Positions 9,882-16,839 of a stretch of 64,000 nucleotides of DNA are shown one piece after another. The DNA is from Eutreptiella sp. 'Long Island Sound 2002' (taxonomy: Eukaryota; Euglenozoa; Euglenophyceae; Eutreptiales; Eutreptiaceae). Every line of letters starts with the position of its first letter. Position 1 is the stretch's first letter. The stretch spans positions 7,215,913-7,279,912 of the forward strand of contig OZ038380.1 of the NCBI GenBank assembly GCA_964036045.1. Direction: 5' to 3'. The notes under the pieces are model-generated. The model searched no databases. It saw only the letters and a list, made by a program, of their open reading frames with translations, and was not told the origin of the DNA. A program made the position numbers and the translations under genes.

Positions 9882-12837
9882 TTACTTCTTCTTCGGTCCA
9901 GCAACCTTAGCCAACCTGGAACCCAGGCTTCTTGCTGTTGTACTTGTCCCACTTGGAGAGGCAACGGTACCTCGAGACGGCAGGGTACCAGAACGCGAGG
10001 GCGGCTTGAACTCTGCAGTAGCACTGGCAGCAGTCTTCGCTTTCTTCTTGGACTGTTCCTTACCAGAGTCGGGGCTGCTTGCATCGAAGTGAGAGGCGGA
10101 TGCCCGCTTGCGCTTCTGCTGGGTCTCCAGTACTTGCTCCAGATCGTCTTCTTCTGACTCCTCGTCAGTATCGTCGTCGTCTGATTCCGCGGGCTTGTCC
10201 GATTCCTTCTCTTTCCCTTTTGCTTGCTTCTTGGTACTCGAGGGTGTTCCTTTTCCGGCTGCAGTACCCTGAGTTGGTACAACTTTGGCAGTCTTCTTCA
10301 TCTTGGCTTGCATTGGCAAGGTAGGTGCAGGCGCACCAGGCTCAGTGTCTTCAGCGGGGGCCTCAGTCACGACATCTTGCTGGACGGCTTCTGCAGCATG
10401 CACCTGCTGGTGCCCTTCATGCCCTCGTTTGCTGTCCAAAACCCACAGTGGAATGCCACGCTGGAGCCACTCTTCTTGAGTATCCCAAGTTGCAGCTGTT
10501 GCTCCCTGCTCCGTCTGATCGGCCTCCAGCATGTACCGCATCACGATTGCATGCTGCAGAGCACCTCCAACGGCATTCCCTAGGTCCTTTTGCTTGATCG
10601 TTGACACAGCCAGAAACGCCACTTTAGTTTTGAGGTCAGACATCGCAATCTTTGCGGCCATGGCAGGCGTGTCGTCCACAACAACCACTGCATCAGGAAG
10701 CCCACTGCACAAAACGTATCTGTCCAGGTACCACAGCACGTGAATCAGAGGCATGAAACCGCCGAGGTTCTTCTCTTGCATCTCTTCGAAATGTCCAGCG
10801 GAATACGACACATAGTTCGGCAACTGTAAATGTGATGAATATAGACGAATAACGGAGGCAGCAGTGCGCGAGGCCTCGCGCACACAACGGCATCGTAACA
10901 ATCGAAAGAAGCAGATATACCTGCTTATCCCAGCGACTCGTTGTTCCGATCCACATACAGTGCTCGTCGAACTGATACGTACTGCTGGTCACGGGACCCG
11001 ATAACCAAGAGTACACCGGCAACCGAACATGGTAGAATGGCACTGTGGTTGGATCCTTGTCCTTCTCCATACGCCAGAGCCTCTGCATTTCGCGGCCAAT
11101 ACGGTGCACAACATCAGCCTCGCCATAGAAAATGACGTCTTTCCCCAGCATCATCACATCGAACAGCCACTTCGGAACAAATCCTGGAGAGTCGTATTCA
11201 ATGAAAAGGTCAGCGTTGATGATCCACAACGGGTACTGCAGATCCCGGAAACGGCCTGGCGGTGTCTCTTCAATATTCTCAATACGGCAGGCTGTCAAAG
11301 CGTATTTGATCCCTTGCTCGTCCGACTTGGAGACATTGATCACATCGCCATTACTGAGCTGTGTCTGTGAAGGTGCCGATGATGGTGCCTCAACCTTCCT
11401 TTGCAGTTGTTTCCGCACGGCCAACGTCTGTGGTAATGGAGGTGCGCCCTTGTCCCCAGTGCGCCACAGAGGTGCAGTGAGCAACGTCTTCCATTTTGGC
11501 CAGGGCGACCGAAACTTCGTACTTTTTGCGTCCACCCAATAACCCCAATTTCCAAGCCCAATTTTCAATTGCGGCGTGCCCAGTGCTGCGACTTCTGCTC
11601 GGATCTTCGCATCGGCAGCTGTACGGATGTGACAAACGTGGTGAAGTGCGCGAGCCCTCGCGCACTGCAGCTGCGACACTGACGCATACCTGCGGTCTGG
11701 TTGACATGCTGCGTATTGTCCGGATGGTCAAGATGGAAAATAACCCATTGTTCCGTAATCTGCGCGTCAATGTAGTTCTGGGTGGTCTTCAAGGTCGAGT
11801 CCTTCAGGTTCATGTGCGCACAGACTTTCTGCAATAGGCTCGGTAGATGCAGCCCCTCCAGCCTCTTGAAGGCATTCCTTGTAACGTCCTCTTTCTTGCT
11901 CTTACTCTCGAGGTTCCTCATACCAGTAACCGCCTCACGGCCGCAGTAATACGCCAGGGAGAAGATGTCCCTCCAATTCTTGAATGTCGAGTCCTGCGGG
12001 GGGAGACAGTGTCATGGAGTGCGCGAGGCCTCGCGCACTGTAACCGTGCGATACACGAATACATACTGTATGTCCTGCTTCCTCCAAAGCCTCGGGTGCA
12101 AGAAACGCAGAGTTGACGGCAGCTTGGACAACAGCAATCTTGAACCTCTCGAAATCTTGTGGCTCTTTTTCCCGCTTCTGATCCTCAATGTACAACAACA
12201 TGTTGTCCAGCGCCTCGGACAGCGGAATCCACGTCACAGACTGGCTGCCAGCTTGTTGCAATCCTGCAACCTTGGCACGGATCCTCCAAGGCGTTTCGTA
12301 CTTCAGAATGTCAACGTAGCAAAACTCCTGCCAATCCTCCAATTCTTTGCCTTCTTCGAGACGCTGTTGCTGAATCTTTCTGCATGTTTCTGTGCCATGT
12401 TGACCATTCAGAACGTAAAGGGAGCCATCTGCAAAGCAAATCATGTACCGAAGCAAAAAGAAGAACCGTCTTCGATCGAAAGCGAAGCGAGTCATACCAC
12501 CATCCTCCCACGCCGTTATGCGCAACGGTCCAGCTGGTGGCAGTGCTTGGTATCCTGCCACTTTTCTGGCAACGTCGTCATAGTTGATGGATCGGATCTG
12601 TCCGCGCTCCTTGGTCTTGTCAATTTTCAAATCAGCAATCTTTACCTTCACGGCTTTACCATTCTCCTGCCGCAGCCACTGTGCCACTTCGACTGTGAGC
12701 TTCATCTCCGGTATTGCTTTCTTCTCACCCTTCTTCTTGCGTCCTTTCTTCGGCGTGTCCCCGTGGTCGGTCCCTGGTGACGACTCCATGGCCTCTGCGT
12801 CTGTTACTGGACGTTCTGGCGACCCTGGTTCACTCAT
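9882..12837 (-). CDS. Gene A: four-exon gene for a 904-aa ParB/DndB-like domain protein
   Basis: Exons on the minus strand: 12837-12067, 11993-11690, 11618-10921, 10823-9882. All three joins keep frame (phases 0, 1, 0) and use GT-AG: GTATGT...CGCAG, GTATGC...TACAG, GTATAT...TACAG. Start: ATG at 12837, beginning MSEPGSPERP; the frame upstream has no better ATG. Residues 30-40 are a Lys/Arg cluster (NLS-like). Residues about 60-155 resemble a ParB/sulfiredoxin fold: KVKIADL...GQIR near 64-82, then YVLNGQHGTE at 141-150, comparable to the DGQHR motif of DndB and the GxHR of ParB, with Gly replacing the usual Arg. Residues about 160-590 are not recognised. Residues 635-664 are a hydrophobic stretch with DAVVVVDD that could be a degenerate Rossmann/methyltransferase-like strand (weak). 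From about 730 the tail is disordered, with an acidic run (about 804-818), KRKR, and a PKKK end. Likely a nuclear DNA-binding protein of the element. The TAA at 9884-9882 sits inside a GTAAGT donor-like site, so the C-terminus is uncertain. Confidence 0.82.
10824..10920 (-). other. Gene A intron 3 (97 bp)
   Basis: Donor AAGCAG|GTATAT, acceptor TTTACAG|TTG. The join is phase 0, giving ...WDKQ|LPNYV. Contains palindrome 3, whose centre (10873.5) is 1.5 bp from the intron midpoint (10872). Confidence 0.88.
10864..10883. repeat. Palindrome copy 3 (20 bp, in gene A intron 3)
   Basis: Only the 20-bp core is symmetric here; the flanking A/A pair breaks it. Confidence 0.95.
11619..11689 (-). other. 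Gene A intron 2 (71 bp)
   Basis: Donor CCGCAG|GTATGC, acceptor CGTACAG|CTG. The phase-1 join rebuilds an Ala codon, giving ...NQTA|AADAK. Contains palindrome 4, centre 11655.5 against intron midpoint 11654. Confidence 0.88.
11645..11666. repeat. Palindrome copy 4 (22 bp, in gene A intron 2)
   Basis: Carries the AGCCCT centre seen also in copy 2; the outer arms are intact. Confidence 0.94.
11994..12066 (-). other. Gene A intron 1 (73 bp)
   Basis: Donor CATACA|GTATGT, acceptor CCCCCCGCAG|GAC. Phase 0 join gives ...EEAGHT|DSTFK. Without splicing the frame stops at 11935. Contains palindrome 5, centre 12028.5 against intron midpoint 12030. Confidence 0.88.
12018..12039. repeat. Palindrome copy 5 (22 bp, in gene A intron 1)
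   Basis: Perfect AGTGCGCG...CGCGCACT palindrome with AGGCCT centre. Confidence 0.95.
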
Positions 12838-12996
12838 GATGCCAAACAATACCTGAAAAGGGCAAATGGCATGACATGAAACACGGTCATTTGAACTCTG
12901 AAATCAGTCGAAACGGTATTTTGCAGGTCGTTTTCGGAAATCTGTTCCACAAACGTCTTTGTTGTGACTTAATCCACGGCACTTAGCGAAGTACTC

Positions 12997-13018
12997 AGTG
13001 CGCGAGGCCTCGCGCACT
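12997..13018. repeat. Palindrome copy 6 (22 bp, gene A 5' leader)
   Basis: Perfect 22-bp copy, 17 bp inside the donor-like site at 13035. Confidence 0.95.
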
Positions 13019-13052
13019 CACATCGCATTACATACCTGTTTTCATAACGTTT

Positions 13053-13074
13053 AGTGCGCGAGGCCTCGCGCACT
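13053..13074. repeat. Palindrome copy 7 (22 bp, just 3' of gene B)
   Basis: Perfect 22-bp copy starting 11 bp beyond the gene B stop codon. It is bracketed by GTAACT (13089) and AACAG (ending 13036), a 54-bp interval whose midpoint (13062.5) is 1 bp from the palindrome centre (13063.5). Confidence 0.95.
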
Positions 13075-13085
13075 GCGGGTGTCAG

Positions 13086-15083
13086 TTACCGCAAGCGTTG
13101 CCGCACGTTGCGTGTTGCTGCTTCCTGTCTGTCGGCATCCATATCTGTTCTCTGTCCCACAACAGCATCCAGTTTCCGTTTCAGTTGGTTGGTGGGATTT
13201 GTTTTCTGGTCAATGAGGGCATCTAGTACGCTGTGACCAAGTAGCCGGTAGTGGTCGTAACCGAGGGGTTGTGTAGGTGAGGGCGGAAATCTCGGTAACC
13301 TCCGCGGCCAAGAAGGTGCAACCGTGCTTACTCTGTCCGACTCCCATTCCACATAGGCCATGCATATCCGGTCTGTCGCCAAAAATCTGGTCAGTCGTTG
13401 TCGCATGCTGTGTACCAGGTTCTTGGGAACGTTTTGCACCCCCACGCGTTTTCCACCAGGACCAACCTTTAGCAACAAGTAATGGTTTTCCACCTCCTGA
13501 ACAGTAACAGAACCCGTGTTTCTCGCCTTGTCCCGCACCAGCTTGCTCAACATCCCTTCTCCAAACTCCTCTGAGTGTGCCTGACCGGGCAGGTCCTGGT
13601 GCCACTTGCTGTTGTACAACAATGTGCACATGATTGTGCGCTCGTACTTCAGTATGGTGTCACACGGTCCTCGACGCAGCCTCCGCAACAGACACAAACT
13701 CAACTGCAACACCTCCTGAGCTCGTGTCCCTGTAGCGTTGTTTTCCCCCGACCAATTGCACTCCCGTACCAGGTGACCCAAGTACAACAACAACGGGCAC
13801 CAATCCGACAACAAATGCAAGACTGCGTTTGCCACTGCTGCCCTGTTGGCATGCGTAGTGTCACGACCACTGATCGCGGTTGCAGCTTGTGCCTTGCGCC
13901 GATACGGGCGTAGTATTCGGGGTGTGGCAAGCATCAGCGCAGCAATAGTTTTTTCCATAACTATCAGTTTGGGGTATGATAGTATGGTGGAACCAGGTCG
14001 TAGCAGACCTTTCCGTAGGTAGGTTAGAATAGGCCAGAACACCCGAAAAGTATGAGTAACAACGAACTTGTAGGCATGCCAGACACCGTAAACTACAGGC
14101 ACGTAACGCAGGTATGCACGCATGTTCCATCGTTGGTTCTTGGCACCGTACAACAACTTTAGTACCCTGTAGTGTATGTTTTCGTCAACCAACAGCGGTA
14201 GAACTCTGTTTGTCTGTTGTGCTACGTCCCTTGCAAAGTGTAACAAGTTTAACAGACCAACACCACAAGTTACCTTCTCTTTGGACAGGGCAAACGGGCG
14301 CCACACCGGTGCCTGTACAGTCCTTGCATCCCTCCTCACATCCAACGGCGCTCTCACGTTTCCAGCGTCTGGTGTACACCCATCTGCATACCCCATGTCA
14401 CGCAATGTCTGGTGGATTCTCCGTTCACGCTGTTGCAGAGCCCTTGCGACTGTCGTTATCCGTGCTGCCAGTTCCTCAATGGCTGGATGTCCTGCCCAAT
14501 ACGTGGGCCTCTGTTTCAGTTGAAGTACTGCCATTGCAGTACAGTTTTGCGACCGGTCACTTTCGTCTGGGTGTGTCGTGTATTGTGCCCGGTACCAGTT
14601 GTCTATCCACAGCACGCAACACGACGAAAGCACCAGTGACCAAGTTGCTTTAAGTGCTGCTGCTGCCTGTTCGTCCACTGTGTCTGCGGCAGCGTCTGCT
14701 TGCCCGAGTCGTACTTTTGTTCGTCTTTCTGTTTGCGTCAGGTACCCTGTTGTGTTTCCCGGTTTTTTCCTGTTTGGTACTGCCCGTTGACGCATCAACA
14801 GGTACAGGTTCCAGCCCTCCTGTTGCAAAATGCGCACCCAGCGCTTGTCCTCCTGTCGTTTAGCTGCTGGTAAACTGTGGCGCGTTCTTTTGTTGAACCT
14901 GAGTCGCTGTGCAAATGTTAACACCAGTTGCGCCGCCAGGTCGTTCCGTTTCAGTCCTTTCCATAGGTCACCTGCTGTTTGGTATGCTGGTTCTGCCGCG
15001 CATGCCTCTCGTAGTGCTGCTGCTCCTTTGCTTACTTCTGCAATCATGCGTTGCTCTACGGATTTTCTGGCTCGAAGTGGCAT
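13086..15083 (-). CDS. Gene B: 665-aa unrecognised protein, candidate transposase
   Basis: A single open frame from ATG at 15083 (context GCAAAATGCC, A at -3) to TAA at 13088-13086. I do not recognise the family with certainty. Basic N-terminal region (residues 1-130), then blocks that look like the conserved islands of a DDE/RNase-H-fold enzyme: CVLWIDNWYRA with D161, LPLLVDENIHYRVLKLLYG with D300, GVWHAYKFVVTH at 333-344, and HSEEFGEGMLSKLVRDKA at 503-520 with E505/E506. Acid spacing D-139-D-about 206-E is plausible for a transposase with an inserted domain. The style recalls the DUF6589-type proteins of eukaryotic mobile DNA, but that is a guess from memory. The C-terminus is rich in Arg and Lys. 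As the only long, intronless gene in a TIR-bounded element it is the best transposase candidate. The stop codon overlaps a GTAACT donor-like site. Confidence 0.75.
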   Translation of the reverse strand: MPLRARKSVEQRMIAEVSKGAAALREACAAEPAYQTAGDLWKGLKRNDLAAQLVLTFAQRLRFNKRTRHSLPAAKRQEDKRWVRILQQEGWNLYLLMRQRAVPNRKKPGNTTGYLTQTERRTKVRLGQADAAADTVDEQAAAALKATWSLVLSSCCVLWIDNWYRAQYTTHPDESDRSQNCTAMAVLQLKQRPTYWAGHPAIEELAARITTVARALQQRERRIHQTLRDMGYADGCTPDAGNVRAPLDVRRDARTVQAPVWRPFALSKEKVTCGVGLLNLLHFARDVAQQTNRVLPLLVDENIHYRVLKLLYGAKNQRWNMRAYLRYVPVVYGVWHAYKFVVTHTFRVFWPILTYLRKGLLRPGSTILSYPKLIVMEKTIAALMLATPRILRPYRRKAQAATAISGRDTTHANRAAVANAVLHLLSDWCPLLLYLGHLVRECNWSGENNATGTRAQEVLQLSLCLLRRLRRGPCDTILKYERTIMCTLLYNSKWHQDLPGQAHSEEFGEGMLSKLVRDKARNTGSVTVQEVENHYLLLKVGPGGKRVGVQNVPKNLVHSMRQRLTRFLATDRICMAYVEWESDRVSTVAPSWPRRLPRFPPSPTQPLGYDHYRLLGHSVLDALIDQKTNPTNQLKRKLDAVVGQRTDMDADRQEAATRNVRQRLR

Positions 15084-15346
15084 TTTGCGTCTTTCTCTGT
15101 GGAATTATATTTGCGCACATATGTTGGTTATCGTTTCGCACAGCGACCTTTAAAAAAATGTATTAGAAAACATCTGGCCTTTTCCTGTCGTCATTCTGGT
15201 GCGTGTGCTGTCGCCGCAAATTGGATTTGGTGTCTGCGTGCGCTCCGTTCCCAGTAACCGCAAACTGTTTTCGCAACCACAATTTCCTGTTCTGCGTCCG
15301 TCTTTAAACCCAGTTGGAAAAAAAAACCATGTCTATCGGTCAACGA

Positions 15347-15510
15347 AGGCTACGCCGCTATTAAAACCGGACACGTCTACCATCGAGTGGCTGTTGGAAA
15401 AAAGCAAATCATTCCCCTGATCCCCTGAAAAATATGACGAAGGTTACCGATGTATAATCGACTGTCACAGGTGGTAGACGTGAAGGGGAATGTAAATACC
15501 GGCGTAGCCT
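15347..15510. repeat. Imperfect long inverted repeat (hairpin-forming)
   Basis: AGGCTACGCCG (15347-15357) is complementary to CGGCGTAGCCT (15500-15510). Inside it, CACGTCTACCA (15372-15382) is complementary to TGGTAGACGTG (15472-15482), in the same nested order. A further 9-bp pair, CATTCCCCT (15410-15418) and AGGGGAATG (15484-15492), offers an alternative fold. It could be a nested MITE-like remnant, a structured leader or a regulatory site upstream of gene B. Confidence 0.65.
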
Positions 15511-15545
15511 AGCTTGATCGCTTTTTCATTTTCTTCTGTCATTTA

Positions 15546-15567
15546 AGTGCGCGAGGCCTCGCGCACT
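15546..15567. repeat. Palindrome copy 8 (22 bp)
   Basis: Perfect 22-bp copy upstream of gene B. An intron-like GT-AG interval (15597-15513, minus strand) has its midpoint within 1.5 bp of the palindrome centre. Confidence 0.95.
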
Positions 15568-15726
15568 GATTGTTTCCGGGGAAACAATGTTCTATACCGT
15601 GTTGAATCTGATCAACATGGTGTCTACACACATATACACCGGAAAAATCAAACGTGTTTGTCCGTCTCGTACTGTACCTGCAATTGTACGCGTCACATCC
15701 AGTCTGAAAATTCAATACATAACGTG

Positions 15727-15758
15727 ACCTGAGTGCGCGAGGCCTCGCGCACTCAGGT
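15727..15758. repeat. Palindrome copy 9 (32 bp, longest copy)
   Basis: Perfect 32-bp palindrome: the core is extended on both sides to ACCTGAG...CTCAGGT. Both strands therefore read CAGGT at the end, a potential splice-donor context on either strand. Confidence 0.95.
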
Positions 15759-15954
15759 TGCTTAAATTTGTATTTTATTTTCACTTTACAGTACATGTGT
15801 TTCCCCTAACATGGGAAGTCCGACAGCCATACACTTCCAATGCTCCCTGGTCAACACAATCCTAATTTTAATACCGTGTGGGAGCTGCGTATTTCCGCAA
15901 AAGCCAGTCCTTACGGGTTGTTACGTTTCGTGATAAACTCTGCTTTCGCTATCT

Positions 15955-15980
15955 TGAGTGCGCGAGGCCTCGCGCACTCA
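15955..15980. repeat. Palindrome copy 10 (26 bp, nearest the right end)
   Basis: Perfect TGAG...CTCA copy about 190 bp from the right terminus. The extended symmetry matches copy 1. Confidence 0.95.
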
Positions 15981-16037
15981 GAACGCCAGAGAAATGTAAA
16001 AAACGTCACATTGAGGAACACGGAGTTGCACAACACG

Positions 16038-16055
16038 AAAAAAGCAATTTATTTC
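16038..16055 (-). repeat. Subterminal inverted motif, right copy
   Basis: Perfect reverse complement of 9632-9649 (18 bp). Confidence 0.7.
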
Positions 16056-16151
16056 ACTACGTCTAAAATCACGTTCATGAAACATCCAAAAAAATAGTTT
16101 TTTTGCCCTGTTGCGAACCGGTCCTTTTTTGCGCGTTCGGCGCGCAAAACA

Positions 16152-16174
16152 GGGTGCAGTTTGCGTGGGCTAAG
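16152..16174 (-). repeat. Right terminal inverted repeat
   Basis: Reverse complement of 9316-9338 without a mismatch. The plus strand ends GCGTGGGCTAAG directly before the AGTTT duplication. Inwards, AAAACA (16146-16151) gives the partial TTTTG match, and 16085-16099 gives the T-tract block. Confidence 0.93.
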
Positions 16175-16179
16175 AGTTT
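16175..16179. repeat. Target-site duplication, right copy (AGTTT)
   Basis: AGTTT followed by TGGGGCACAGTGGCCAC: the satellite resumes exactly where it stopped at 9315. Confidence 0.85.
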
Positions 16180-16839
16180 TGGGGCACAGTGGCCACGATG
16201 TGGGGCACAAACTGTGAGTGCAGCATTGCCGCAAAAAACACATGGTGAGACCCCAGTTTTGTCTGCAAGAATGATTTACCACAGTCCAATCATGACTTCT
16301 GCACAAAGGCTGCGTGGCCAAGACCGAGCCAGTTTTGGAGCATTGTGACCACAATGTGGGGCACAAACAGTGAGTGCAGCATTGCCGCAAAACACACATG
16401 GTTAGACCCCAGTTTTGTGTGCAATAATGATTTACCACAGTCCAACCATGACTTCTGCACAAAGGCTGCATGGCCAAGACCGAGCCAGTTTTGGGGCACA
16501 GTGGCCACAATGTGGGGCACAAACTGTGAGTGCAGCATTGCGGCAAAAAACACATGGTGAGACCCCAGTTTTGTGTGTAATAATGATTTACCACAGTCGA
16601 ATCATGACTTCTGCACAAAGGCTGCATGGCCAAGACCGAGCCAGTTTTGGAGCATTGTGACCACAATGTGGGGCACAAACTGTGAGTGCAGCATTGCCGC
16701 AAAAAACACATGGTGAGACCCCAGTTTTGTGCGTAATAATGATTTACCACAGTCCAATCATGACTTCTGCACAAAGTCTGCATGGCCAAGACCGAGCCAG
16801 TTTTGGAGCATTGTGACCACAATGTGGAGCACAAACAGT

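Larger units (their letters stand above)
12838..13085 (-). promoter_or_regulatory. Gene B / gene A intergenic region with gene A 5' leader
   Basis: Only 248 bp separate the gene B stop from the gene A ATG, and both genes run leftward. The region holds palindromes 6 and 7. A donor-like AACAG|GTATGT (intron base 1 at 13035) can pair with CCCTTTTCAG (ending at 12853) to make a 183-bp 5'-UTR intron. A shorter 54-bp choice ending in TAAG at 12982 would instead centre palindrome 6. No TATA box is obvious. The gene A promoter must lie here or inside gene B. Confidence 0.45.
15084..16151. other. Right subterminal region, 5' of gene B
   Basis: About 1.07 kb with no convincing gene. It should contain the gene B promoter and leader. 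It holds palindromes 8, 9 and 10, an imperfect inverted repeat (15347-15510) and an inverted subterminal motif (16038-16055). On the minus strand there are intron-like GT-AG pairs around palindrome 9 (GTAAAG at 15789, AATTTTCAG ending 15704) and palindrome 8 (GTATAG at 15597, ATCAAG ending 15513). An ATTCCACAG also lies just upstream of the gene B ATG. Leader introns are therefore possible but unproven. Confidence 0.6.
9316..16174. mobile_element. 6859-bp TIR-bounded DNA-transposon-like element inserted in the satellite
   Basis: Seen directly: both ends carry the same 23-bp sequence in inverted orientation (9316-9338 and 16152-16174, outer bases CTTAGCCCACGCAAACTGCA). Weaker inverted similarity continues inwards, including AACTA-T8-GGA at 9379-9394 against its complement with T7 at 16085-16099. 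A 5-bp AGTTT duplication flanks it. The inside holds no satellite, two minus-strand genes and ten copies of one palindrome. Known biology: TIRs plus a fixed-length target duplication are the signature of a cut-and-paste DNA transposon. I could not assign a superfamily: 5 bp and these termini do not match the pattern I know for hAT (8 bp), Mutator (8-11 bp), piggyBac (TTAA) or Tc1/mariner (TA). Perfect inner TIRs, an intact duplication and open genes suggest a fairly recent insertion. Confidence 0.9.

Noticed and set aside
9763-10157. Plus-strand frames of 109 and 119 codons
   Set aside because: They overlap the low-complexity tail of gene A on the opposite strand and have no recognisable features.
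11965-12780. 271-codon plus-strand open frame
   Set aside because: Antisense to exon 1 of gene A, which has coherent domains and phase-exact introns; the plus frame shows none.
12837-13086. Genes B and A as one fused spliced gene
   Set aside because: The donors I could place near the gene B end are in phase 2, and joins to the CAG acceptors at 12892 or 12853 lead to a stop before the gene A frame.
14114-14653. 179-codon plus-strand open frame and neighbours inside gene B
   Set aside because: Antisense shadows of the 665-codon gene B frame.
9657-15980. Palindromes as rho-independent terminators
   Set aside because: No loop, no consistent T-tract after them, and several lie inside introns of a spliced gene.
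9316-16174. Assignment to hAT, Mutator, piggyBac, Tc1/mariner or Transib
   Set aside because: The duplication length or terminal bases do not fit. Transib has 5-bp duplications but its ends start CAC, unlike CTTAG here.
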